From an uncultured Eubacteriales bacterium (GTDB taxonomy: Bacteria > Bacillota > Clostridia > Lachnospirales > Lachnospiraceae): a DNA stretch of 64,000 nucleotides. The translations under genes and the position numbers were made by a program. Below, piece by piece: positions 43,857 to 52,774 of this stretch. Each line of letters begins with the position of its first letter. The stretch's first letter is position 1. The stretch covers positions 1 to 64,000 of the forward strand of contig CASFID010000065.1 of assembly GCA_949294665.1 (NCBI GenBank), written 5' to 3'. Under the pieces are notes generated by a model, which was not told the DNA's origin, searched no databases, and saw only the letters and a program-made list of their open reading frames with translations.

Positions 43857-44115
43857 CACCGCTTTTTGTTTTCTGAAACGGGGGATTGTTATAGGGCAGG
43901 CGGCACTCTGTCTGGTATCGCTCTATCAGCTTTTCCCTTGCTTCGGATAGCTGATTGCAGTAATATCCCCAGAAATAATCCGATCCGTCCTTACAATACC
44001 AACACACATACGGGTTGGGGGCTTTGGCATTATGCCCGATGACAAGCTCGTTGTTCCCGATCGTACAACTCTCCATGATTTCATAACCGCCATTCATGCG
44101 TTTTTCTTCATCCAT
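43840..44115 (-). CDS. ICE accessory protein (91 aa)
   Basis: A 91-aa protein related to the N-terminus of the 200-aa protein downstream. It contains NPYVCWYCKDGSDYFWGYYC, suggesting an aromatic, possibly metal-binding core. It ends with an Arg-rich tail (GDDRER). No function is known. Confidence 0.6.
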   Translation of the reverse strand: MDEEKRMNGGYEIMESCTIGNNELVIGHNAKAPNPYVCWYCKDGSDYFWGYYCNQLSEAREKLIERYQTECRLPYNNPPFQKTKSGDDRER

Positions 44116-44126
44116 AGGCAGCCTCC

Positions 44127-44429
44127 TTATTCTTTGGCGTATCTGCGGTAATCGTGTTCGCCTGCGCTGCGTTTTTTGCGCACGGGGCGGCTCCCCGTAA
44201 GCTCTGGATGCTGTGCCTGCAATTTCCGCCTTGTCCTGCTGACGCTCTCAAAGCTCGGAAGTCCCAGATATTTGTACTGCGTCATAATCTCCGCAAAGGG
44301 CAAAGCTCCCGCATCTTTCAGGCAAGCATTGCACAGTACGAGGTACAGTACCATATCGTCATTACGGGCATCCTCGTTCTGCGCCAAAATCGTCCTGACC
44401 TTTCGTTCAATGGTTTTCAGGTATCTCAT
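44127..44429 (-). CDS. Small ICE protein (100 aa)
   Basis: A 100-aa protein starting MRYLKTIERKVRTILAQNED, with a helical N-terminal half and a basic end (SRPVRKKRSAGEHDYRRYAK) that could bind nucleic acid. The ATG at 44429 has GGAGG 6 nt upstream. The terminator at 44450-44477 separates it from the adhesin genes, so it should have its own promoter or receive read-through. Confidence 0.62.
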   Translation of the reverse strand: MRYLKTIERKVRTILAQNEDARNDDMVLYLVLCNACLKDAGALPFAEIMTQYKYLGLPSFESVSRTRRKLQAQHPELTGSRPVRKKRSAGEHDYRRYAKE

Positions 44430-44449
44430 TTTTGACCTCCATATATGGA

Positions 44450-44477
44450 AAAGGGGCGGCATGAAAACGCCGCCCCT
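44450..44477 (-). terminator. Strong hairpin after adhesin operon
   Basis: An 11-bp G+C-rich stem (aaaggggcggc / gccgcccctt t) around a short loop, followed on the minus strand by TTTTCC. It lies after the 30-aa membrane peptide gene and marks the end of the adhesin transcript. Confidence 0.85.
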
Positions 44478-44484
44478 TTCGCAC

Positions 44485-44577
44485 TTACTTCTTCTTTCTG
44501 TTACGGATATTGAGCCATATGGCTGCGCCTACGATAAAAACCACAAGCACGATGGCAATGATGGTCTTAGCGTCCAT
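44485..44577 (-). CDS. 30-aa single-pass membrane peptide
   Basis: A 30-codon ORF: MDAKTIIAIVLVVFIVGAAI, then WLNIRNRKKK. It is one transmembrane helix with a basic inner tail. It follows the adhesin stop by 3 nt, and GGACTAAGGA serves as ribosome binding site. Its basic end resembles the tail of the adhesin (NRKKKED). It may assist sorting or anchoring of the adhesin. Confidence 0.65.
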   Translation of the reverse strand: MDAKTIIAIVLVVFIVGAAIWLNIRNRKKK

Positions 44578-44580
44578 TCC

Positions 44581-47500
44581 TTAGTCCTCCTTTTTCTTTC
44601 TGTTCTTAAAGCCTACAAAGCCTAAAACGCCTGCGCCGATCACGGAAACAGCCGCCAGACCTGCCCAGAGCGCAGGGTTGAAGTCATCGCCTGTTTTCGG
44701 GGTTTTCCTCAGCTCATTGTGCATCTCCACAATCGTTGTGGCATCGGTCTTAACGGTTGCCTGCTTTTCGGCGGGCAGGATATAGCCTGCGGAAGCATCA
44801 TCGCTGACCTCGGACACGGTGTATTCGCCAATGCGCAAGCCTTCAATGAGGATTTCGCCATTGGTATCCGTTTTAAAGGTCTGGTCATAATCTTTTCCAG
44901 TCACTCGGAAAGAGAAGCCCTCCACCTTACCGTCAGAGGAAGTCTTGACGATCTTTAAAGAGCCTTTCTGGGCTGCGTTGATAAAGCCGACGCCTGCCTC
45001 ATTCTCAACCGTATAAGTCTTTCCGTCCTCCTCAATGGATACAGGATAGACATTTGTATCGAGCAGGAAGCCTTCGGGAGCTTTTGTCTCACGGACAAGA
45101 TACTTGCCATAGCGCAGGTCGCTCATCTGGTACACGCCACCGCCAAGCTCCGCCATTTCTCCGAGCAACTCGTCGCCATCGTCCAGTTTTCCGTCTCCGT
45201 TCTTGTCGGCATAGACTTCAAAGACCGCACCCGTCAGCTTGTTGTCGGGATAGTCTTCGTCCACCTTTGTCAGTTCGATGCTGCCCGTGATGAACTCGTT
45301 GACAAGCTCGACCTCCACAACTTCGTCCACGCTTCCAATGGTCACGGGGATTTCCTCATCGGAGAGTACAAAACCTGTCGGGCTTTCGATCTCACGGATA
45401 ATCCAAGTCCCGTAAGGCACTTTCTCAAAAGAAAAACTACCGTCATCTGCTGATGTGGTAGTCTGGATCGCTGTTTCGGCTGTAAATTCCTCCGTACCTG
45501 TCTTAAAGATACCGATGAGCGCACCGCCTAAAGCGTTCCCGTCCTCATCGTACTTCTTACCACTGACTGAGCCATAGATCAGCTCGTTTTCAATGGCTTC
45601 TCCCTCGTTGGCAGTGATGGACACCAGTGCGGTTTCCTGACCTGCGTACTCAAAGACAACAGGGTATTTGGTATCGTCTTTCAGATAAGCGGAGTTCGTG
45701 CTGATTTCCTGCACATAGTAGCTGCCCATCGGCAGGTCGCTGATGGCTTTCCCGTGACCGTTCTCGTCAAGAGTAATGACCTCAATCAGACCGTCAGCGG
45801 GAATTGTAGTACCGTCGGCGGCTGTCAGTTCCTCCGCAGCGTAAAGCCCAAAGGAAACATCAAAGATTTCCCCGTTATTGCCTACGCCATAGGCTTCGTC
45901 CACCTCAAGGCTTTTGATGAGGTCGATTTCCACCTTCTGTCTCTCATTGTAGAAGCTCGTAGAAGTTTCTGTGACCGCAACCTCCTGACCTGCGTACACA
46001 AGCTCCACGGTATGCGTTTCCTCATTCAGCACCATTCCATACGGGGCTTTGGTTTCCCTGACTTCATATCTGCCAAGATACAGCTCCTTGCTCTTTGCTG
46101 TACCGTCCGCATCTGCGGTAATCGTGTCCACGACTTCGCCTTTAGAAGCCCTGAGTGTCCCGTCCAGAGTATAGATGTCCTCGGCTGCGGTAATCTCATA
46201 GACAGCTCCCTCAAGCCCACTGGCGGAAAAGATTGGCTGATACAGCCCCTTATCGCCTGACACGGTTGAGAATACCTCGCCCGTCTTTTCCACGGTAATC
46301 GTGCCTTTCTGCGCCACATTTTCCCGTACCACTTCAATAACTGTGATGCCGCTTTCCTCAGCGGAGTCCTCCTGCACCACATCAAAATAGACTGGCTCGT
46401 AGTTCAGCACATATCCATACGGAGCCTGCACCTCTACAAGAGAATATCCCTTCCCGTATTCAAGGGTCTGGGGCGTGATAAGGTCACCGTCCGCTGTGGT
46501 ATAGAAAGTGTCAATGGTCGTCACTTCGGGGTAGGTGTAGGTCATCGTCACAAGCTCGCCATTGGGGTCATAAATCTGGAAGCCTGCCCCGGCATAGGGG
46601 ATGGTGTTGCCCGTTTCGGCGTCCTTTTTCACAATCTTGATATAGCTTTCAAAGTTGGCGTTATTGATCAGATAGCGGTAGGTCTGACCGTCAGAATTGA
46701 TAAACACATCAAATGGTTTCATCAGCTCACGACCTTCCCATCCAGAAGTCTGCTTCACGGTATAGATACCGTAAGGCAGGTCTTTCGTCTGGGCAAAACC
46801 ATTCTCGTCGCAGGTCAGGATGTCACGCTCGCTTTCCTTTGCGTCCCCATAGCTGCCTGCGGATTTCAAAAAGACTTCAAAAACTGCGCCTTCTTCGGGT
46901 GTCTCAATCTGGGTTTCCCCGTCATCCGTGTGCTTGATGACAGCGATATTGCCCTTGATGACCTGCTCATTCACATCATTTTTCGTGGTATTCCGTTCCA
47001 CCGTGTAAAGCTCCGGCTCTGCGCCCACATGGTGGATCGTCTCATCGAGCAAATATCCCTCGGACGGGCTGATTTCACGGATGCTCCAGTCGTCGCCGCA
47101 CACATAATAGTCGGTGGTAAACTGCCCGTTCTCGTCCGTGGTGTAGGTGTCAATCAGTTCCTCGCCTTTATAAATACCGTAAACTGCGCCCGCAAGGGAA
47201 GCGTCGCCCTGCGGCGTTCCCGTTTCCGCATCGGTCTTTGTCACGGTCACATTGAATTTCTTGAGGATGTTGGTAAAGCTGCGCTCCGTGACCTTGTTCC
47301 ACTCAATGGGTGCGGTCTGGGATGCGGGAACGACATAGCGGACAGCGGTATCCACTTCCTCAAGGACATACGGGGTGTTGCCGCTGATGAGGACATTCTC
47401 AAATCTTGCGACTCCATCCGCATCGGTCACAGCGTACTCATCCACCGCAAGCCCGCTTAAGGAGGTCCCGTACAGATGGAAGGTCACGCCTTCCACAAGA

Positions 47501-48726
47501 CTGTCCTCGGAAGTCTTTACCACCTCAAGGCTGCCACGCTTCAAGGTGTTATTGAAGTTGACCGTGGTGGTCTTGCCGCCGATGAGCGTGATGGTCTGGG
47601 TTTCCTGCGGCTCATATTTGTCGATGGACTGCTCCGTCACGGTGTAAGTGCCGGGGAATAATCCCTCTACGGTAATGTTGCCATTCTCGTCCGTGGTAAC
47701 GGTCTTGTTAAAGTTCTTTTCGCCTTTGATGACAAAGGAGATGCCCGCAACCACGCCATCCTCGGAAGTCTTTTTCAGGGCAATCGTGCCAGTGGGCGTC
47801 TCCACATTCAGGTATGCCCGCACAGCGTCGGCATTTTCCACGCCCGTGACTACATCCTGCAGGTTAGGGTCGCCATAGGCGATCATCTTTGCGCTGCTGC
47901 TGACGGTCGGCACATTGCTCCTTGTGGCAGTAATGCGTACCGACCCGTCAAAGGCGGTTTCCGATGTGATAATGAGCTGATTGCCGGACTTCGCCACGCT
48001 TACCTTTCTGTCGGACGAAGCAAAGGAATACTCGGACAGTACACCGTTATTGTCGGTCAGGGTCAGCGTGTATTTCCCATCCTGATAGGAAAGCTCTTTT
48101 GTGATGTCATTTGCACCGCCCGACATAAAGCTCGGTATGGTGTTGTGCCTGCTCATCAGGGACACGATCTGGTTGTAGACCTCCACAGCACCGCTGTTAG
48201 GATAGTTCGAGCCAAAGTGCAAGCTGTATGCTTTCTGGCTCGTCTGCTGATAAGAGCCGGTAGACTCCCTGCATCCCGTCACAAACTCCCAGATGAGGGT
48301 CTGGGTGGCAAGCCACTTTTCATCATCGCTGCCGGAAAGGTTGTTACGGTTGCCCTGATATCCATAGAGAAGGGCAAGCCCTACCGCTTTTTTCTGGTTG
48401 GCGGAGAGGGCGTTCCAAGTCTCGGATGAATTTTTCTTTAAGGTATTTCCCGTTCTTAACGGGACACCCGGCTGAATACAGAACGCATCATCGCCATCCA
48501 CATACATACGGTATTTATAATTTCCAGTGCCGCCTGCGGTGTATCCGTCAAAGACTGCACTGGAATTGTACCGCATCGCATTTCCGTTCCTGTCATAAGT
48601 GTGGGTAAAGGAAATCGTGCCTATATCTCCCGCAGCAAACGCCGTGGTCGCAGGCAGTACGGACAGCGTTGTGACCGCAGCCATCAGAACAGCCGCAGCC
48701 CTTTTGAATAATTTAGGGAATTTCAT
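44581..48726 (-). CDS. Giant surface adhesin with thioester and CnaB repeats
   Basis: A 1381-aa cell-wall protein. A signal peptide (about 1-32, ending AFA) is followed by a thioester domain with Cys in DDAFCIQPGV and Gln in WLATQTLIWEF. Then come about ten CnaB/SpaA-type beta domains starting near residue 310 (openings such as GTIALKKTSEDG, GSLEVVKTSEDS, GSIELTKVDEDY, GSLKIVKTSSDG), which usually form internal Lys-Asn bonds. The end is a sortase signal TPKTG, a membrane helix and a basic tail. Such proteins bind host or partner surfaces; in an ICE it may hold mating cells together or promote colonisation. The sortase B gene at 14267 may anchor it. Confidence 0.88.
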   Translation of the reverse strand: MKFPKLFKRAAAVLMAAVTTLSVLPATTAFAAGDIGTISFTHTYDRNGNAMRYNSSAVFDGYTAGGTGNYKYRMYVDGDDAFCIQPGVPLRTGNTLKKNSSETWNALSANQKKAVGLALLYGYQGNRNNLSGSDDEKWLATQTLIWEFVTGCRESTGSYQQTSQKAYSLHFGSNYPNSGAVEVYNQIVSLMSRHNTIPSFMSGGANDITKELSYQDGKYTLTLTDNNGVLSEYSFASSDRKVSVAKSGNQLIITSETAFDGSVRITATRSNVPTVSSSAKMIAYGDPNLQDVVTGVENADAVRAYLNVETPTGTIALKKTSEDGVVAGISFVIKGEKNFNKTVTTDENGNITVEGLFPGTYTVTEQSIDKYEPQETQTITLIGGKTTTVNFNNTLKRGSLEVVKTSEDSLVEGVTFHLYGTSLSGLAVDEYAVTDADGVARFENVLISGNTPYVLEEVDTAVRYVVPASQTAPIEWNKVTERSFTNILKKFNVTVTKTDAETGTPQGDASLAGAVYGIYKGEELIDTYTTDENGQFTTDYYVCGDDWSIREISPSEGYLLDETIHHVGAEPELYTVERNTTKNDVNEQVIKGNIAVIKHTDDGETQIETPEEGAVFEVFLKSAGSYGDAKESERDILTCDENGFAQTKDLPYGIYTVKQTSGWEGRELMKPFDVFINSDGQTYRYLINNANFESYIKIVKKDAETGNTIPYAGAGFQIYDPNGELVTMTYTYPEVTTIDTFYTTADGDLITPQTLEYGKGYSLVEVQAPYGYVLNYEPVYFDVVQEDSAEESGITVIEVVRENVAQKGTITVEKTGEVFSTVSGDKGLYQPIFSASGLEGAVYEITAAEDIYTLDGTLRASKGEVVDTITADADGTAKSKELYLGRYEVRETKAPYGMVLNEETHTVELVYAGQEVAVTETSTSFYNERQKVEIDLIKSLEVDEAYGVGNNGEIFDVSFGLYAAEELTAADGTTIPADGLIEVITLDENGHGKAISDLPMGSYYVQEISTNSAYLKDDTKYPVVFEYAGQETALVSITANEGEAIENELIYGSVSGKKYDEDGNALGGALIGIFKTGTEEFTAETAIQTTTSADDGSFSFEKVPYGTWIIREIESPTGFVLSDEEIPVTIGSVDEVVEVELVNEFITGSIELTKVDEDYPDNKLTGAVFEVYADKNGDGKLDDGDELLGEMAELGGGVYQMSDLRYGKYLVRETKAPEGFLLDTNVYPVSIEEDGKTYTVENEAGVGFINAAQKGSLKIVKTSSDGKVEGFSFRVTGKDYDQTFKTDTNGEILIEGLRIGEYTVSEVSDDASAGYILPAEKQATVKTDATTIVEMHNELRKTPKTGDDFNPALWAGLAAVSVIGAGVLGFVGFKNRKKKED

Positions 48727-48772
48727 AGTTACCTCCTGAGTTTGATTGAATGTGCCTTACTAACCGAGAAAA

Positions 48773-48795
48773 AGCCGCCTTATGGCAGCTCAATA
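48773..48795 (-). terminator. Terminator between ParB and adhesin genes
   Basis: AGCCGCC (48773-48779), a 4-nt loop, GGCAGCT (48784-48790), one G-U pair. On the minus strand the stem is followed by TTTTTC. It separates the parAB transcript from the adhesin gene. The remaining 110 nt up to the ParB stop holds no gene. Confidence 0.75.
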
Positions 48796-48906
48796 GTTTT
48801 CTTTCTTCGGACAGTAACTGGCAGTAGTTAGGGGGAGAGGTGTGGAGAGGGGGAAGCGGAAAAAATGGCTATCCTCCAATGGACAGACCTCGCCCTCGGT
48901 GTGTGG

Positions 48907-49854
48907 CTATCGTTCACGGTCTTTGCTCCGCTGCAAGTGGCGGTTGTAAAACTCCAACGCCTTGACCACAAAGTCGGTTTCCTGCCCTTTGGGGACAGTC
49001 TTGGGGATGAGCTTGGTGATCCGTTCATCACGGAAAGCGGGCTTTTCCCTCTGGTTTGGCTTTTCCTCCTGCATGATGGACTGGATAACCTCATCTGTGA
49101 GCTTTCCGTCCTGCATAAATTTCTTCATCTTGATAGCCTGCGCCAGTGACGGGGTAGCGTCGTTGTATTCTATCGCTTCGAGCAGAGTGTACTGCTGTTC
49201 CTCGGACAGATAGGAGATTTCCACCGCAGGGCGGAACGCAATCTGCCTTTCGTCAACCATTTGCAGGATTTCAGGAACAAGCTCGGTCAGACGGATATAG
49301 CGGCGTATCTGGTCTTTACTTTCTCCGACAAGTTCGCCTAATTCCTCGTCTGAACGCCCTTTTGAAAAATTAGTCGCCACTGGCGACGCATTTTCTTTCG
49401 GGGGTCTGCCTGCCTGACGCTTCATCGCTTCAAGCCGCATTTTGTAGGCAAAGGCTTTCTCACTTGGCAAGATTGTGGAGCGTTGCAGGTTGCTCTCTAC
49501 CATAATGATGATTGCTTCATCACGGGTCAGCTCCTTGACCTCGCATTTCAAGGTTTCCAGTCCTGCAAGCTCACACGCCTTTTTGCGCCTGTGTCCGCTG
49601 ATCAGCTCATACCGTCCGTCCTCCTTGAGCCGGACAGTCGCCGGGGTCATCACGCCATTGCGTTTGATACTCTCAACAAGCTGCTCCATATCTTCATCCA
49701 TTAAGACCTTAAACGGATGGTCTGGGAACTCGTCAATCTCCGATATGGGGATTTCCCGTATCTTGCTTAAGGCAGCCTCCGCACGGCTTTCGTCTGTTTC
49801 AAAGAGGTCATCGTAAGCGGTCAGCTCGATTTTGTTTTCTCTGCTTCTCGCCAA
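48907..49854 (-). CDS. ParB/Spo0J-family partition protein
   Basis: A 315-aa ParB-type protein. The N-terminal ParB/Srx fold is seen in ISEIDEFPDHPFKVLMDEDM and the CTP-binding box GHRRKKACELAGLE. A KorB-like helix-turn-helix follows (KGRSDEELGELVGESKDQI), then a basic tail. It probably starts at TTG 49854, 9 nt after GGAGG, overlapping the ParA stop by 47 nt. With ParA it may maintain the excised circle or regulate transfer genes. Confidence 0.87.
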   Translation of the reverse strand: MARSRENKIELTAYDDLFETDESRAEAALSKIREIPISEIDEFPDHPFKVLMDEDMEQLVESIKRNGVMTPATVRLKEDGRYELISGHRRKKACELAGLETLKCEVKELTRDEAIIIMVESNLQRSTILPSEKAFAYKMRLEAMKRQAGRPPKENASPVATNFSKGRSDEELGELVGESKDQIRRYIRLTELVPEILQMVDERQIAFRPAVEISYLSEEQQYTLLEAIEYNDATPSLAQAIKMKKFMQDGKLTDEVIQSIMQEEKPNQREKPAFRDERITKLIPKTVPKGQETDFVVKALEFYNRHLQRSKDRER

Positions 49855-50635
49855 TCTCTACCACCTCCTTTGCGAATTGCTCATAGGCAGCGGCAACCTT
49901 GCCGCCTTTGTCATAGGCAAAAATACTCTTGCCTTCTGCGGTGGCTTCCACAGCACGGACGGAGTGGGGTATCTGGGTATCAAACACCCTGATTTTCTGT
50001 CCGTATGCACTCTTGACGGATGAGATGATGTCTTTGGAGATATTTGTCCGTGGCATGACCATCGTCATCAGGATACCGTCTATCCGCATTCTGGGGTTTA
50101 TCTGCCGCCTGACCTTTGACACCGTGCGAAGCAACAGCTCCAGACCTTTTGCAGAAAGATAGTGGGGCTGCGTCGGGATAACCACGCTGTCAGCCGCCGC
50201 CAGAGAATTGATGGTTATCATTCCCAAACTCGGCATACAGTCGATCAGCACAAAGTCGTAATCCCTTTTGACCTCATTCACATAGGTTTTCAGGACACTC
50301 TCACGACTCAGGGCATTGATCAGCCTTACCTCCAGACCAGACAGCTCAATGTTGGACGGGATAAGATCAACGCCTTCCTTGTGATGGATAATCCCCTGCG
50401 AGACATCAACTGTTTTATCGTCTATGATGTCCTGCATAACGGTGGAGAGGGTAAAGGGCAGGTCGTCAGGACGGTTATATCCCAACGCCATTGTAAGGTT
50501 TGCCTGCGCATCGGCGTCGATGAGCAGCACCTTTTTCCCCTGCTGTGCCAGTCCCACGCCCAGATTGACCGCTGTGGTGGTCTTGCCGACACCGCCTTTC
50601 TGGTTTGTCAGAGCAATCACTTTGCAGTTTGACAT
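49808..50635 (-). CDS. ParA-family ATPase
   Basis: A 275-aa ParA/Soj ATPase. The deviant Walker A is NQKGGVGKTTTAVN, Walker A' is KKVLLIDADAQANLT and Walker B DFVLIDCMPSLG. I chose the ATG at 50635 (GGAGG 8 nt upstream); a longer frame from 50752 runs through a hairpin and the neighbouring terminator. It is the first gene of the partition pair, and leader hairpins at 50661-50692 may control it. Confidence 0.9.
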   Translation of the reverse strand: MSNCKVIALTNQKGGVGKTTTAVNLGVGLAQQGKKVLLIDADAQANLTMALGYNRPDDLPFTLSTVMQDIIDDKTVDVSQGIIHHKEGVDLIPSNIELSGLEVRLINALSRESVLKTYVNEVKRDYDFVLIDCMPSLGMITINSLAAADSVVIPTQPHYLSAKGLELLLRTVSKVRRQINPRMRIDGILMTMVMPRTNISKDIISSVKSAYGQKIRVFDTQIPHSVRAVEATAEGKSIFAYDKGGKVAAAYEQFAKEVVEIGEKQRKQNRADRLR

Positions 50636-50660
50636 AGATGCGTCCTCCTTTCGCATAAAT

Positions 50661-50692
50661 TTAGCCACTTTGTCAGGGTGGCTATGTAAAGT
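50661..50692 (-). promoter_or_regulatory. Leader hairpin before parA
   Basis: The minus strand reads TTTACATAGCCACCCTGA then CAAAGTGGCTAAATTTATG: tagccac pairs with gtggcta. It lies 26 nt before the parA start, without a U-tract. It shares TTTACATAGCC with the terminators at 50700-50742 and 27853-27897. Confidence 0.5.
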
Positions 50693-50699
50693 TCCGCAG

Positions 50700-50742
50700 A
50701 ACGCAAAAAAGCCGACTGGCTTTGATACCAATCGGCTATGTA
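50700..50742 (-). terminator. Terminator upstream of parA
   Basis: The minus strand reads TTTTACATAGCCGATTGG, a loop, CCAGTCGGCT then TTTTTT. A good stem with U-tract, 14 nt after the stop of the 113-aa gene at 50756. Confidence 0.8.
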
Positions 50743-50755
50743 AAATCTTCAATAT

Positions 50756-51097
50756 TCAGTTGTTGACCTTTGCTGCAAGCAGCTCCCGTATATCGTCTGT
50801 GTCCCATTTATCAGGGAACAATACCGCCATTATGCGGAAAGCGTCATACAGACCTGCGGTATATGCGTGGGTAGCATACTCAATATCTTGCTTGTCCCGG
50901 CACTCAAGCAGGCGGTTACAGACTTTCCGCTGTTCCTCCGTCAAATCCAACTGGAGATAGTGCATTTCCGCAATCCCCTTATTATCAGAGTCCTCCTGAT
51001 AGGTTGCGTCTGCTTCCAACAGCGGTGTGATTGTCTTTTCCCTCAGTGTTTCCACAGCTACCTTGAACAGTTCTTTAAATTCTATGCCATCCATCAT
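50756..51097 (-). CDS. ICE protein similar to DUF6809
   Basis: A 113-aa protein (EFKELFKVAVETLREKTITP, LTEEQRKVCNRLLECRDKQD, YTAGLYDAFRIMAVLF). The end resembles DUF6809-type ICE proteins, tentatively. The ATG overlaps the stop of the 63-aa gene upstream (ATGA), close behind GGGAGG. Function unknown. Confidence 0.62.
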   Translation of the reverse strand: MMDGIEFKELFKVAVETLREKTITPLLEADATYQEDSDNKGIAEMHYLQLDLTEEQRKVCNRLLECRDKQDIEYATHAYTAGLYDAFRIMAVLFPDKWDTDDIRELLAAKVNN

Positions 51098-51285
51098 ACC
51101 CTCCCACAATCGTGTTGTACTTTGAGTTTTTTAAGCGGTGCGCCCATAACCTTAAAAATCAGTTCGTCAACGCAGTCCGCATATCTGCCTTGCGCAAGGA
51201 GTTGGTTTTTCAGTTCCACAAGGCTATGTAGCAGAATTGTCCTTTCGTGGCTATCCAGATAAATGTGGAATTTCTGTTCTCTCAT
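51094..51285 (-). CDS. Small ICE protein (63 aa), paralog of 22674 gene
   Basis: A 63-aa protein beginning MREQKFHIYLDSHERTILLH, with GGAGG 8 nt before the ATG at 51285. It shares pattern and spacing with the 65-aa protein at 22674 (VDELI[FS]KV and a Lys-rich end). The longer frame from 51465 runs back into the AbiJ-like gene and is unlikely. Confidence 0.7.
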   Translation of the reverse strand: MREQKFHIYLDSHERTILLHSLVELKNQLLAQGRYADCVDELIFKVMGAPLKKLKVQHDCGRV

Positions 51286-51410
51286 ACGAGCCACCTCCGT
51301 TTCTTCACTTTCATTATATGTGGGAACGGAAAGCAGCTCAAATGTGCAATCTTGGTAAGAAGTTCCCTCTAATATTTTCAAAGCTGCTTTATTACAAGAA
51401 ACTAAATCTA

Positions 51411-52709
51411 TTATAAACTTCCTCCATCCAAATACTGAATAGCTGTCGAAACCAATGCTAAACATCGTTTGTAAAAATACTTATAATGCCTTTTATCCTG
51501 AATATCTGTTTTTGTCGTTTCATGATGCCTAATTCTAAAATTATTACCAAGCAAAGTAAGCTCATGAAACTCTTTCCCAAATAAATCTATAAATGGCTGT
51601 TGATTATTGCTCATATCCATTACAATTTTATTCGCAGACTTCTTTTTATCTATGGTTGGAGAGCAGTAATATGTCTTTAATCTCTCAAAAGCATCCCAAA
51701 GTTTTTCTACCGCTATTTGCAAATTATTCTCATCATAGTATTTTGTTGCTTCTTGCAACAATTCTTTTAATCCTGCTTCTTGAACAGACAAAAGTGAGTT
51801 TTTACTCATCTGAATATCAATTACATTAGAAATCTTTCCACTTTCAAGTTTTAGAGGCAATTCATTTAATCTCAATATTGAATTTATTTGACTTTCAAAA
51901 TCATCAGAACTTCTATGCCTATAAAAAAACTCTATTGCATCCAAAACACAAAACGGAGAATTAGCCAGAATAAAATCGTGCAAATCAGCAGTTTCAATGT
52001 ATTCGTTCTTGGAATTATAGCATTTTGGTATATAAAACTGCCTTATATCATCAAAAACATCTACTGCTACTGTAGTATTATAGTTCCATCCCGTCTCAGT
52101 AGTTGCTTGATATTCAATATTATTTCGTTCCAAAAACTGATAAATCTGATTTCTGGCTTTTTTCTTTATGGATAATGTTATCTTTTTTTCTTTTATTTCT
52201 TTTGCATGACGTTGAGAATATGGAATAAACAAAGCGTTTTCTTCTTTCTGATATACTCTCCATCCATAAACATCTCGATTAGATACCTTATTAGCAGGAT
52301 AAAGTTCATATCCATCATTTTGCAATAGCCTATTGATCTCTGCCAAAAATTCTTTCCAGTAACCCTTTTCATATCTAACAGCAGGATGAAATACTTCACA
52401 AAGAAATTTCAGATATATCTCATCTTCGCCATTCTGTAAACCAAACCGTTCATCTTCAAAAACCCAACAATACGGATAATCATCGTTGTTAACTGTATGT
52501 TGCCATATATCCTGCTCTGCATTTTCATATCTCGAATCAGTGCTTGGCATATTCCCTAAATCATACATCCTTTTAAGAAAAGCTATTTCTTCAATCCTAC
52601 CAAAATAATGATAAATAACTGTCTTAGTATCAAAAAATTCATTTATTTCCAATCCATTTCGGAATAAGTCCAAAATATCTCGCTTCGTTATCTCCGTAAT
52701 TCGTTTCAT
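51411..52709 (-). CDS. AbiJ-like abortive-infection protein
   Basis: A 432-aa protein. The N-terminal 160 residues resemble the AbiJ N-terminal domain 3 (YHYFGRIEEIAFLKRMYDLG, MPSTDSRYENAEQDIWQHTV, CWVFEDERFGLQNGEDEIYL). The C-terminal part is HEPN-like (ATKYYDENNLQIAVEKLWDA, NNFRIRHHETTKTDIQ), with the R-x4-6-H type motif of RNase HEPN domains. It is AT-rich unlike the neighbouring transfer genes and lies at the right end of the element, a usual cargo position. Such proteins stop phage growth by disabling the infected cell. The ATG at 52709 has GGGAGG 5 nt upstream. Confidence 0.78.
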   Translation of the reverse strand: MKRITEITKRDILDLFRNGLEINEFFDTKTVIYHYFGRIEEIAFLKRMYDLGNMPSTDSRYENAEQDIWQHTVNNDDYPYCWVFEDERFGLQNGEDEIYLKFLCEVFHPAVRYEKGYWKEFLAEINRLLQNDGYELYPANKVSNRDVYGWRVYQKEENALFIPYSQRHAKEIKEKKITLSIKKKARNQIYQFLERNNIEYQATTETGWNYNTTVAVDVFDDIRQFYIPKCYNSKNEYIETADLHDFILANSPFCVLDAIEFFYRHRSSDDFESQINSILRLNELPLKLESGKISNVIDIQMSKNSLLSVQEAGLKELLQEATKYYDENNLQIAVEKLWDAFERLKTYYCSPTIDKKKSANKIVMDMSNNQQPFIDLFGKEFHELTLLGNNFRIRHHETTKTDIQDKRHYKYFYKRCLALVSTAIQYLDGGSL

Positions 52710-52774
52710 CTTTTCCTCCCATTGCAATTCCATTTAAATGTATCTATCTTACTCCCATAAAATTTCTACGAAAA

